From contig NZ_QWBW01000009.1 in assembly GCF_004117855.1 (NCBI RefSeq), positions 171,534 to 235,533 on the forward strand: DNA of 64,000 bases, given 5' to 3'. Positions within the stretch are counted from its first letter, which is position 1. Every line of letters starts with the position of its first letter. The translations under genes were made by a program, and so were the position numbers. The notes below the pieces were generated by a model that was given only the letters and a program-made list of their open reading frames with translations, was not told the origin of the DNA and did no database searches. The DNA comes from Modicisalibacter coralii. Lineage in GTDB: Bacteria; Pseudomonadota; Gammaproteobacteria; Pseudomonadales; Halomonadaceae. Shown here in pieces: positions 36,155 to 43,791 of this stretch.

Positions 36155-36313
36155 AGAGGGTGTTTACAAAATGCCTGCGCTCGACAATACGGCGTTAAAA
36201 TCGGCCTCGCGCGCGAGCCCGGTCAAAATACTCATTTACCCCGTGTAAACTCCGTTTTTTCGGCCGATTTTGCCTTGTCTTGCCTTCGCTCGCCGACTTT
36301 GTAAATACCCTCT
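36155..36313. repeat. Dispersed palindromic repeat, copy 2
   Basis: Outer arms agagggtgtttacaaa (36155-36170) and tttgtaaataccctct (36298-36313) pair at 15 of 16 positions. The core TTTAC/GTAAA is at 36235-36249. Relative to the other copies, about 16 extra bases (gcgcgcgagcccggtc) sit in the left arm. It lies between the SDR start and the end of the NAD(P)-binding protein gene. Confidence 0.85.
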
Positions 36314-36377
36314 GAGGTCCGGGATAACGCGATGTGACGTTATCGTGTTCGATAAGGGGGCAGCCCTAATGTTCCGG

Positions 36378-37040
36378 CTAGTTCGGTACTCGTTGCCACC
36401 CCACCGTCAGCCGCCGGGGGTGCCGATCGTGTCCCGTCTCGACCAGATCCAGCATCGCCGAGGCGAAGTCGGCATACGAAATCCGCGAGATACCTTCCGC
36501 GTCGCTGACCAGGGTATCCGTGCCCCACTGGTAATCGCCCGTGCCCGGGCCATGTACCAGCATCGCCGGTGGCCGCAGGCAGTACCAGCGGGCATCGGGA
36601 GTGACGTCGAGCAGGGCGTCCTGTGCGGCGCAGGCCTCGGCGATGGGGCGCACCGCCTCGGGCAGGAATCCCGGTGTGTTCAGCACACTGGCGGGTTCGC
36701 CGGCGCGCAGCTTTAGAGTCGCCGCGCCGCCGGTGACGAAGACTGGAACGTCGGCGCTCGCCGCCCCGGAGAGCACGGCGCGAGTGAGGGCGACGAGCTG
36801 CATTTCCGCCCCCGTCGCCGGCCGCAGGGTGCTGATGGCGGCGTCGTGTCCCGGTATCAGCCGTCGTGCCGCGTCGGGGTCGGCCATCAGGTCCGCCGCC
36901 TGGCGTGTCAGGGAGCCTTCCAGTTCCTCGAGGCGTCGCCGTGAGCGTGCCACCGCCGTGATGGTGTGACCACGCCGCCGGGCTTGTGCCACCACGTGAT
37001 GCCCGATCTCGCCGGTCGCGCCGAATACGATGATCTTCAT
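36378..37040 (-). CDS. NAD(P)-binding protein (NmrA/YwnB-like)
   Basis: The 220-residue protein begins MKIIVFGATGEIGHHVVAQA, with an atypical-SDR nucleotide-binding Gly-x2-Gly-x2-Gly motif. It continues with the AVARSRRRLEEL stretch and VFVTGGAATL, but has no classical Tyr-x3-Lys pair. Such proteins bind NADPH and act as sensors or reductases. ATG 37040 follows GGAGACAAGG and overlaps the end of the EamA gene as ATGA, so the two are translationally coupled and presumably MarR-controlled. Confidence 0.87.
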   Translation of the reverse strand: MKIIVFGATGEIGHHVVAQARRRGHTITAVARSRRRLEELEGSLTRQAADLMADPDAARRLIPGHDAAISTLRPATGAEMQLVALTRAVLSGAASADVPVFVTGGAATLKLRAGEPASVLNTPGFLPEAVRPIAEACAAQDALLDVTPDARWYCLRPPAMLVHGPGTGDYQWGTDTLVSDAEGISRISYADFASAMLDLVETGHDRHPRRLTVGWQRVPN

Positions 37041-37921
37041 GCCTTGTCTCCTGCCAACGAAGGGGTTGTGAGGGGCTTGCGAGCGGCGCGCTGACCGAGC
37101 CATACGCTGGCGATCACGATGAGCGCGCCCAGTGCCTGCGTGGTGCTGAAGGTTTCGCCGAGCACCAGCCAGCCCAGCGCCACCGCGGTGAGCGGACTCA
37201 GGAAGCCGAATGCGGTGACGGTGGCGGGCCCCAGCCGGGCGATGCCCCGGAACCACAGGTAGTAGGTGAGTGCCGAGCCGATCAGGCCGAGCCACGCCAG
37301 GCCGACGAGATTGCTGGCCGACGGCAGGGGAAACGCCGGTTCCACGACACGTGCCAGCGGTAACAGCAGCAGGCCCCCGGCGACGAGCTGCCAGGCCGTG
37401 ACGGTCAGCGGCGAGGCCGGGGGCTGCCAGTGACGGGTCAGCACCGTGCCGGCGCCCATCGACAGGGCGCCGAGCAACGCCGCGCCAACGCCGATGGGAT
37501 CGAGCCGGGTACTGGGTTCCATGATCAGCAGCGCCACGCCGAGGATGCCGGCGACGGCGGCGGCCAGACCGCCGGCGCGGATGGGGGTGGCCAGCACGAG
37601 TCGCGAAAGCACCAGCACGATGAGCGGCTGAATGGCACCGAGCGTCGCCGCGGTACCGCCCGGCAGCCGGTAGGCGGCGACGAACAGGGCCGCCCAGAAC
37701 ACCGTGAAGTTCAGCGCGCCGAGCAGGACGATCCGCCCGAGCCAGCGGGCCGGTGGCAGCTCGCGAACGATCAGCAGCAGGAGCAGGCCGGCGGGAAGCG
37801 CCCGCAGCATTCCCACCGTGAGCGGGTACCCCTGGGGCAGCAGCTCCGTGGTGACGAGGTAGGTGCTTCCCCAGACCGCCGGCGCGGCGGCGGTGAGCAA
37901 GAGATCCCGGGTGTGTGACAT
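37037..37921 (-). CDS. EamA-family (DMT) transporter
   Basis: The 294-residue protein starts at ATG 37921 (MSHTRDLLLTAAAPAVWGST), with GGAGG five bases upstream. An upstream ATG at 37957 lies inside the operator and is rejected. Ten hydrophobic segments are present, with VWGSTYLVTTELLPQGYPL and the mid-protein GTAATLGAIQPLIVLVLSRL pattern of the RhaT/EamA exporter group. It is divergent from a MarR gene across a 50-bp palindrome. Confidence 0.9.
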   Translation of the reverse strand: MSHTRDLLLTAAAPAVWGSTYLVTTELLPQGYPLTVGMLRALPAGLLLLLIVRELPPARWLGRIVLLGALNFTVFWAALFVAAYRLPGGTAATLGAIQPLIVLVLSRLVLATPIRAGGLAAAVAGILGVALLIMEPSTRLDPIGVGAALLGALSMGAGTVLTRHWQPPASPLTVTAWQLVAGGLLLLPLARVVEPAFPLPSASNLVGLAWLGLIGSALTYYLWFRGIARLGPATVTAFGFLSPLTAVALGWLVLGETFSTTQALGALIVIASVWLGQRAARKPLTTPSLAGDKA

Positions 37922-37930
37922 GGCGGCCTC

Positions 37931-37980
37931 CAATAGTTTGACGTCAAGATAAACCAATAAATCTTGATGTCAAACTATTG
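37931..37980. promoter_or_regulatory. 50-bp MarR operator palindrome
   Basis: The left arm (37931-37950, containing TTGACGTCAA) and the right arm (37961-37980, containing TTGATGTCAA) are inverted copies with one mismatch in 20, separated by 10 bases. Each arm is itself a small palindrome, so two dimer sites are likely. It lies between the divergent EamA and MarR starts. Confidence 0.8.
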
Positions 37981-37998
37981 GCCGGTTAGCCTGACGGC

Positions 37999-38484
37999 AT
38001 GGATCAAGTCGAACGTATTCTCGCGCAGTGGCGCGCCGAGCGCCCGGACCTCGACGTTGCCCCGATGGGGACCATCGGCCGCGTGAAGCGCCTCAACGTG
38101 CATCTTTCCCAGGGGATGGAGCGCGTGATAACGGCTCACGGGCTCACGGCGGCCGGTTTCGACGTGCTCGCCACGCTCCGGCGTGCCGGGCCGCCCCATG
38201 CGCTCAGCCCGTCCGCGCTGATTGCCTGGACGATGGTCACCTCGGGGACGATGACCAACCGCATCGACCGGCTGGAGGAGGCCGGTCTCGTCACCCGGCG
38301 CCGTGACCCCGACGACGGGCGCGGCTCGGTGGTGGCGCTGACGGACGCGGGGTTCGCGCTGATCGATCAGGTGGTGGGCGAACACGTCGCCAACCAGCAC
38401 CGCTTGACCGAGGCGCTGAGCGACGACGAGCGGGCGAGGCTGGATGAGTTGCTTGGCAAGTGGCTGGCTTCGTTCGAGGATTAA
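37999..38484 (+). CDS. MarR-family regulator
   Basis: The 161-residue protein has a winged helix: LTAAGFDVLATLRRAGPPHA, SPSALIAWTMVTSGTMTNRI, DRLEEAGLVTRRRDPDDGRG and SVVALTDAGFALI. The DxRxxxV-type wing (DPDDGRGSVVALT) is diagnostic of MarR proteins. It is divergent from the EamA/NAD(P)-binding gene pair and likely represses both through the 37931-37980 palindrome. A repeat copy begins at its stop codon. Confidence 0.92.
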   Translation: MDQVERILAQWRAERPDLDVAPMGTIGRVKRLNVHLSQGMERVITAHGLTAAGFDVLATLRRAGPPHALSPSALIAWTMVTSGTMTNRIDRLEEAGLVTRRRDPDDGRGSVVALTDAGFALIDQVVGEHVANQHRLTEALSDDERARLDELLGKWLASFED

Positions 38485-38641
38485 GAGGATGTTTACAAAA
38501 TGCCTGCGCTCGACAATACGGCGTTAAAATCGGCCTCAAAATGCTCATTTACCCCGTGTAAACTGGAGCGCCAGCCCGGTCCGTTTTTCGGTCGATTTTG
38601 CCTTGTCTTGCCTTCGCTCGCCTAATTTGTAAGCACCCTCT
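38484..38641. repeat. Dispersed palindromic repeat, copy 3
   Basis: Outer arms agaggatgtttacaaa (38484-38499) and tttgtaagcaccctct (38626-38641) pair at 14 of 16 positions. It has the same internal sequence as copies 1 and 2. An insertion of about 17 bases (ggagcgccagcccggtc) is in the right arm, sharing agcccggtc with the insertion in the left arm of copy 2. Its first base is the last base of the marR stop codon. Confidence 0.85.
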
Positions 38642-38650
38642 AGGCCGTTG

Positions 38651-39055
38651 TCACAACTGCGCTTCGACCGCCGCCTTGTCGATCACCGACCACACGCCAA
38701 CGATCTTGGCGTCGAGGTACGCGTAGAACACGTTCTCGGCGAACGTCACCCGGCGGCCATTGACGGGCAGACCGAGAAACTTCCCCCTTGGCGTGCAATC
38801 GAACCGGAGCCGGCTGGCTACGTGGGGCGGGTCGGCCGTCAGCAGTTCGATGGCGAAGTGCAGGTCCGGAATTGCCAGATAGTCCTGCTCGAGCATTTCG
38901 CGATAGCCCGCCAGCCCGAGTCGGCGGCCGTTGTGTTCCACATCGTCGTGGACGAAGCGGCCCAGGCTCGACCAGTCCTGCGCATTCAGGCAGTCGATGT
39001 AGCCGCGATAGAGGTTGGCGAGATCGTCTCGAGTCATGGGCGCATCCTGTGCCAT
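38651..39055 (-). CDS. SnoaL-like NTF2-fold protein (ester cyclase type)
   Basis: The 134-residue protein shows the SnoaL/NTF2 pattern: LANLYRGYIDCLNAQDWSSL, FVHDDVEHNGRRLGLAGYR, IPDLHFAIELLTADPPHVAS, RLRFDCTPRGKFLGLPVNGR and VFYAYLDAKIVGVWSVID. The conserved G-K-F-L-G-x-P-x-x-G-R segment is typical of the ester cyclase branch. It probably binds a small cyclic or aromatic molecule; substrate unknown. It lies 22 bases after another NTF2-fold gene on the same strand. Confidence 0.87.
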   Translation of the reverse strand: MAQDAPMTRDDLANLYRGYIDCLNAQDWSSLGRFVHDDVEHNGRRLGLAGYREMLEQDYLAIPDLHFAIELLTADPPHVASRLRFDCTPRGKFLGLPVNGRRVTFAENVFYAYLDAKIVGVWSVIDKAAVEAQL

Positions 39056-39077
39056 CGTTCACCAAGGTGATTCTTCG

Positions 39078-39470
39078 TCAGTTCGTACATTGCCGGAATG
39101 CCTCGGTCGCCGTGCCTTGATGAAAGCGGATCCGCCAGCCGCGTGCACTGTGTATCCATAGCGACGAGCGTAGTGTGTGGGCGGATAAATTGCCTTCGTC
39201 ATCGGCCTGTGCCGCCCGGTAGGTCAGCAGCGCAATATCCTCCGCCAGGCGAGCGATCTCGTAACCTTCCGACCAGATGGTGTCCGCGCGGCGTTCGACA
39301 GGCAGCCACTCGAGGATGTCGGCCTTCGTGAGCCGGGCACCCGATTTCCCGAATTCCAGGAATTCATCATCGAGCAGTTCATCCAGCCGGTCACGATCCG
39401 AGCGCGTGAGCGGCTGGTGAAGCGCGACTTCGAGATGGCGCAGATGCTGCAACAGTTCGCTGTCGTTCAT
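39078..39470 (-). CDS. DUF4440/NTF2-fold protein
   Basis: The 130-residue protein has a helical N-terminus (LLQHLRHLEVALHQPLTRSD), a LDDEFLEFGKSGARLTKADI stretch, and a sheet region (YEIARLAEDIALLTYRAAQ, LRSSLWIHSARGWRIRFHQG). This is the DUF4440 pattern seen in stand-alone ketosteroid-isomerase-like proteins. ATG 39470 follows GGAGGTTCC. Function unknown; it is probably co-transcribed with the SnoaL-like gene. Confidence 0.87.
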   Translation of the reverse strand: MNDSELLQHLRHLEVALHQPLTRSDRDRLDELLDDEFLEFGKSGARLTKADILEWLPVERRADTIWSEGYEIARLAEDIALLTYRAAQADDEGNLSAHTLRSSLWIHSARGWRIRFHQGTATEAFRQCTN

Positions 39471-39537
39471 GGAACCTCCGCAGAGCCTGGGACACTGGCC
39501 GCGCGATCACTCCGTGAGTCTGACCACCTGCCTGGTA

Positions 39538-40497
39538 TCACGGCCCGCTAGTTGGTGGCGGTGATACGGGGCCGCCGAGCAACGCCGCGTGCTGGATGAC
39601 CCGTTCGCTGAGGAAGTCCGCGAGGGCGCGGACGCGCGGCGAGCGGGTCAGGTCGGTCTGGATCACCAGATAGATGGGCTGCTCGACCTCGATGGCCGGG
39701 TCGATGCAGACCAGGCCGGCCTCCCGCGCGGTGAAGTGGGGCAGCACGGCAAGCCCCAGCCCCTGGGCGGCGGCCTCGACCTGGGTTCGCAGCGACGTCG
39801 TCGTCAGCGCGGGGCGGCGCCCTTGCAGGGTCCGCTCCATCCAGCGCGCGGCGGGCAGGTGAGCGTAGGCGTCATCCCAGGCGATGAACCGGTCGGCGTC
39901 GTAGCCGTTTTCCGGGACGCCTCGGCGCCCGGCGGCGTAGGCCGGGCTCGCGTAGAGGCCATAGCCCAGCGTCGCCAGGCGGCGCAGCGAGACATGGCCG
40001 CGTTCCGGCCTGACCATGCGGATGGCCAGATCCGCGTCGCGGCGGTGCAGGTTGGCCGTGGCGATGTCCGTGACGAGTTCCACCGTCAACGCGGGATGGC
40101 GCTCCCGAAAGTCCGCCAGCGCCGGCAGGATCAAGCCGGTCGCCAGGTTTTCGGCCGTCGCCAGCCTGACCGTGCCGGCAATCGCCTCGTGGTCGCCGCC
40201 GTCCGCGGTAAAGGCATGCGCCGCCGCCTCCAGCGCTTCGGCCTTGTCGACGAGACGCTCGCCGTCCTCGGTGAGCCGGTAGCCCGACTGCTGGCGCGTG
40301 AACAGGGCCCTGTTCAGGGCCGCCTCGAGACGTTCGATGCGCCGGGACAGCGTGGCGACACCCACGCCGAGGCTGTGCGCCGCGCCACTCAGGGTGCCGC
40401 TGCGAACGACCGCCAGAAAGGCGCGCGCATCGTTCCAGTCGACGTCCCGTGACGCTGGCTTTCCGTGAGTGGAAATCCCCTTTCCGGCATCGTGCAT
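39538..40497 (-). CDS. LysR-family regulator
   Basis: The protein has about 319 residues from ATG 40497. The N-terminal HTH lies about 20 residues in ([30 protein letters not shown] in two pieces), with the recognition stretch [15 protein letters not shown]. The substrate-binding domain follows. The start is uncertain, because no strong ribosome site precedes any candidate and the candidate ATG lies within the CATCGTGCA repeat motif. It is divergent from the aldo/keto reductase gene and is probably its regulator. Confidence 0.88.
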   Translation of the reverse strand: MHDAGKGISTHGKPASRDVDWNDARAFLAVVRSGTLSGAAHSLGVGVATLSRRIERLEAALNRALFTRQQSGYRLTEDGERLVDKAEALEAAAHAFTADGGDHEAIAGTVRLATAENLATGLILPALADFRERHPALTVELVTDIATANLHRRDADLAIRMVRPERGHVSLRRLATLGYGLYASPAYAAGRRGVPENGYDADRFIAWDDAYAHLPAARWMERTLQGRRPALTTTSLRTQVEAAAQGLGLAVLPHFTAREAGLVCIDPAIEVEQPIYLVIQTDLTRSPRVRALADFLSERVIQHAALLGGPVSPPPTSGP

Positions 40498-40520
40498 GTT
40501 GGGTGTCCCGACATCGTGCA
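40488..40520. promoter_or_regulatory. Direct repeat in LysR/AKR divergent promoter
   Basis: CATCGTGCA occurs twice (40488-40496 and 40512-40520), 24 bases apart, in the region between the divergent starts. The spacing of just over two helical turns suits a LysR-type regulator contacting adjacent sites. Confidence 0.4.
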
Positions 40521-40556
40521 ATTCTGATCCGCGAGCATGACACGAGGATTCTGGAA

Positions 40557-41540
40557 ATGGAAAAACGCACACTGGGCGCCGATCTGTCGGTGTCGGCCAT
40601 CGGCCTGGGCTGCATGGGGATGAGTGAGTTCTACGGCGCACGGGACGATAGCGAGTCCCTGCGAGTGCTGGACAGGGCGGTCGAGCGGGGTATCGACTTT
40701 TTCGATACAGCGGACATGTATGGCCCGCATCACAATGAAACCCTGATCGGCGAGTTCCTGGCACGCACGTCCCGCGAGGTAACGATCGCGACGAAGTTCG
40801 GGATCGTGCGCAACCCCGGCGAATACCGGCGCAGCCTGGACAACAGCGCCCGGTACGCGCGGGAATGCTGCGAGGCCTCCCTGCGTCGGCTCGGGGTCGA
40901 GCGCATCGATCTCTACTACGTTCACCGGATCGACCCCACTCGACCCATCGAGGAAACCATCGGCGGACTGGTCGAGTTGATCGAGGCCGGCAAGATCGCC
41001 CGCATCGGACTCTGCGAGGTGAGCGCCGAGACCCTGCGGCGCGCCCATGCCGTGCATCCCATCACCGCCGTGCAGACGGAATATTCGCTGTGGACGCGCG
41101 ACGTGGAGGACGCGGTGCTGCCCACCTGCCGGGAACTGGGCATCGGCTTCGTGCCGTACTCCCCGCTGGGGCGCGGTTTCCTGACCGGGCGCTTCCAGGA
41201 CACCGATCAGTTCGGAGAAGGGGACTCCCGCGCCCATCTGCCGCGCTTCGCGGAAGGGGCGATCGAACATAACCGGCGTATCGCCGATGTGATCGCCGAG
41301 ATGGCGGCGGCGAAAGGCTGCACATCGGCCCAGCTATCGCTGGCCTGGCTGCTGGCCAAGGGCGATGACATCGTGCCGATCCCCGGGACCAAGCGCCTGC
41401 GCTACCTCGACGAGAACGCCGCCGCCGTGGACATTGCGCTGACCCGGGCCGAATGCCAGCAACTGGAAGCGGCCACGGCCCGGATACCGGTGGCCGGCGA
41501 GCGCTACACGGCGGAAGGCATGAAGGGGGTGAATGCATGA
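40557..41540 (+). CDS. Aldo/keto reductase
   Basis: The 327-residue protein has the AKR tetrad: D50 (FFDTADMYG), Y55, K80 ([14 protein letters not shown]) and H123 (YYVHRID). The C-terminus carries the cofactor-binding [16 protein letters not shown]. The family (AKR13/YakC type) reduces small aldehydes with NADPH. ATG 40557 follows CGAGGATTC. Its stop overlaps the start of the carboxymuconolactone decarboxylase-like gene as ATGA. Confidence 0.93.
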   Translation: MEKRTLGADLSVSAIGLGCMGMSEFYGARDDSESLRVLDRAVERGIDFFDTADMYGPHHNETLIGEFLARTSREVTIATKFGIVRNPGEYRRSLDNSARYARECCEASLRRLGVERIDLYYVHRIDPTRPIEETIGGLVELIEAGKIARIGLCEVSAETLRRAHAVHPITAVQTEYSLWTRDVEDAVLPTCRELGIGFVPYSPLGRGFLTGRFQDTDQFGEGDSRAHLPRFAEGAIEHNRRIADVIAEMAAAKGCTSAQLSLAWLLAKGDDIVPIPGTKRLRYLDENAAAVDIALTRAECQQLEAATARIPVAGERYTAEGMKGVNA

Positions 41541-41926
41541 GTGGCGCACGGACTAATCGGCGCCAGGAGGCAATGGCCCTGCTCGAGCGCCTGGAGCCCG
41601 AGGCGCCGGGGCGGGTCGCCGACAACCTCGACGACTTCCACCCGCAGGCCCTGGAAACGCTGCTGGGGTTCGCCTTTGCCGATGTGGTCTCCCGCGAGGG
41701 GATCGACCTCAAGACGCGTGAAATGCTGACGGTCGCCATGCTCGGCGCCATGGGCAACGCCCCCGGCCAACTGGAATTTCACCTGCGCGCGGCGATGAAC
41801 ACCGGCGTCACCCGGGAGGAAATCGTCGAGATCGTCCTGCAGATCGCGGTGTATGCGGGAATACCCGCCGCCATGAACGCGATGAGCGCCGCCAAGGCGG
41901 CGTTCCGGGCACGGGAGGGTGCGTGA
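41537..41926 (+). CDS. Carboxymuconolactone decarboxylase-family protein
   Basis: The 129-residue protein consists almost entirely of the CMD domain: [40 protein letters not shown] and [20 protein letters not shown]. There is no Cys-x-x-Cys pair, so it is of the decarboxylase-like branch rather than the AhpD peroxidase branch. Coupled translation with the aldo/keto reductase suggests one detoxification or aromatic-compound unit controlled by the divergent LysR. Confidence 0.93.
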   Translation: MSGARTNRRQEAMALLERLEPEAPGRVADNLDDFHPQALETLLGFAFADVVSREGIDLKTREMLTVAMLGAMGNAPGQLEFHLRAAMNTGVTREEIVEIVLQIAVYAGIPAAMNAMSAAKAAFRAREGA

Positions 41927-41997
41927 GGGGCTTGCCGAGTGCGGTGTTGGTCGGGCTTGTCGCGTGCCGCGCTCCCGGGAGTCGTGATTCCTGAACG

Positions 41998-42040
41998 GAA
42001 AAAGAAAACGGCCCGGCGCGATGCCGGGCCTTGCTTTGCT
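41998..42040. terminator. Bidirectional rho-independent terminator
   Basis: Stem GGCCCGGC / GCCGGGCC (42010-42017, 42023-42030) with a five-base loop. It is followed on the plus strand by a T-rich run and on the minus strand by GTTTTCTTTTTC. It serves the converging CMD and SSS genes. Confidence 0.85.
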
Positions 42041-42050
42041 GGACAAGGGC

Positions 42051-43526
42051 TCAGGCGCGAGTTGTCAGGGCCTCCGCCGGCGTATGGCTGGAAGCTTGGC
42101 GCGCGGTCAGGCTCATGGCGACGAAAATCGCCGCGTTGACCAGCAGGCCGCAGAAGCCAGCATTCCAGCCGAAGGGTGCATTGCCGCCGAACTGGAAGAA
42201 GAGAGTGAGGCCGGCGCCGACAGCCAGGCCGGTGAAGGCGGCGCTGCGTGACGCCCGGTGCCAGAACAGCGCGCCGAGCAGCATCGGCAGCAGCTGGACG
42301 ACGATACCGTAGGCCCCCAGCAGCAGGGCCACCAGCGAGCCTGGATTGGCCAGCGCCAGTAGATAGGCGGCCAGTGAGATGACGATCACTCCCAGACGCG
42401 TCAGCTTCAGGGCGCGCTGATCAGGCAACTGGCGCCAAGCGGGCAGATGCTGGCCGATATCGCGCACCAGAATGGTGGCGGATGTGTGGGCCAGGTTAGC
42501 GGCCGTGGACATGGCGGCGGCCAACGCGCCAGACAAGGCGAGCCCGATCAGCCAGGCCGGGAAGTCGGCCATACCCACCACCAGACTCAGCAGTACCTGA
42601 TCCGGTGAATCGAGCGGGTTGTCCTTGAGCACCACGATGCCGGCGAATCCAATGATCAGCAGTGGCACCAGCAGGTAGCTGTAGAGCGGGTAGAGCACGA
42701 ACACTCGCTTGAGGGTTCGTTCGCTCCGGGCGCTGTAGAACTTCATGAAGATATGCGGCCACATCACGCAGCCCAGGGCGCTGATCAGGATGGCGGTAGA
42801 AAAGGCGCCCCAGCCCATGCCTTGGCTGCCGGGCATGGTCAGGTACTCGGGTGCCTGGCGCTGGATCTCTCGGAACATCTCGCCCACACCACCAAAGAAC
42901 TGGTCGGCGGTGGTCAATCCCAGGACCCAAGCGATGACGATCATCATCACACCCTGCAACAGGTTGGTCCAGCCGATGCCCTGCAAGCCGCTGGCGTAGA
43001 CATAGGCAGCGACCACGCCGCAGGCCACCAGGCTGCCCAGCCAGAAGGGAATGGTGCCCGAGGTGGCGGCCTCGAACAGCATGCCGGCGCCGGCGATCTG
43101 GATCGTCAGGTAGGGAATCATGGCCAGAACGCTGATGATGCCGATCAGCAGCCCCAGAACGTTACCGCGGGTGGGGTAGCAGGCGGACAGGAACTCGGCC
43201 TGGGTCAGGAAGCCATGTCGGCGTCCGAGCCGAGAGATGAGTGGCGCGATTACCCACCAGACCAGTACTGCCAGAGCCAGGTAGGCGATGATGTAGAGCG
43301 CCGGGGCGCCCTTGCTATAGGCCCAGCCGGGGGCACCCAGGAAGGCGAAGGCGGAGAAGATCTCCGCGCCGAGAATGAAGAACAGCACCAACAGGCCCAT
43401 GTGTCGGCCCCCGGCGACATAGCCCTCCAGCGAAGAACTCTGGCCGCGCCGGGCCCGCAGGCCCACAAGCAGCACGATCAGCAGGTAGCCGAAGGTCATG
43501 ACGGTGATCAGCAGCGAATCATTCAT
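42051..43526 (-). CDS. Sodium:solute symporter, paired with DUF3311 subunit
   Basis: The 491-residue protein has about thirteen hydrophobic segments. SSS motifs include SLEGYVAGGRHMGLLVLFFI, GAEIFSAFAFLGAPGWAYSK and ALSGALAAAMSTAANLAHTS. It begins within the last codons of the DUF3311 gene (8-base overlap), the usual pairing in which a small membrane protein accompanies an SSS carrier. Adjacent M20 amidohydrolase and LysR genes suggest the imported solute is an N-acyl amino acid or a small peptide derivative. That is an inference. Confidence 0.92.
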   Translation of the reverse strand: MNDSLLITVMTFGYLLIVLLVGLRARRGQSSSLEGYVAGGRHMGLLVLFFILGAEIFSAFAFLGAPGWAYSKGAPALYIIAYLALAVLVWWVIAPLISRLGRRHGFLTQAEFLSACYPTRGNVLGLLIGIISVLAMIPYLTIQIAGAGMLFEAATSGTIPFWLGSLVACGVVAAYVYASGLQGIGWTNLLQGVMMIVIAWVLGLTTADQFFGGVGEMFREIQRQAPEYLTMPGSQGMGWGAFSTAILISALGCVMWPHIFMKFYSARSERTLKRVFVLYPLYSYLLVPLLIIGFAGIVVLKDNPLDSPDQVLLSLVVGMADFPAWLIGLALSGALAAAMSTAANLAHTSATILVRDIGQHLPAWRQLPDQRALKLTRLGVIVISLAAYLLALANPGSLVALLLGAYGIVVQLLPMLLGALFWHRASRSAAFTGLAVGAGLTLFFQFGGNAPFGWNAGFCGLLVNAAIFVAMSLTARQASSHTPAEALTTRA

Positions 43527-43743
43527 CGTCGACCTCCTCGGCGCTGTCGCGGCGATAGCAGATCACCAAGCCGACGAACATGGCGAAGACCCAGGCGATG
43601 TACCAGAACATGAAGAAGGGCAGGCCCATCACCATGGGCTCGATGCGATTGGCGAGCAGTGCGCCGGGCCAGATCATGGCCAGGGCGCAGAGCAGGAAAA
43701 AGACGCGCATTCCCCGGGAGGGAAGCGTGGATTTCGTGGTCAT
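43519..43743 (-). CDS. DUF3311 small membrane protein
   Basis: The 74-residue protein has two hydrophobic helices (RVFFLLCALAMIWPGALLAN and PFFMFWYIAWVFAMFVGLVI) and an acidic tail ending EEVDDE. The pattern RIEPMVMGLPFFMFWYIAW is the DUF3311 hallmark. Such proteins are accessory partners of SSS transporters; the gene overlaps the symporter start. Confidence 0.92.
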   Translation of the reverse strand: MTTKSTLPSRGMRVFFLLCALAMIWPGALLANRIEPMVMGLPFFMFWYIAWVFAMFVGLVICYRRDSAEEVDDE

Positions 43744-43791
43744 TTGAGGCCTCTTTGTTGTGGTGTTGGTTGGGCGTGGATTGGGCAGGGA

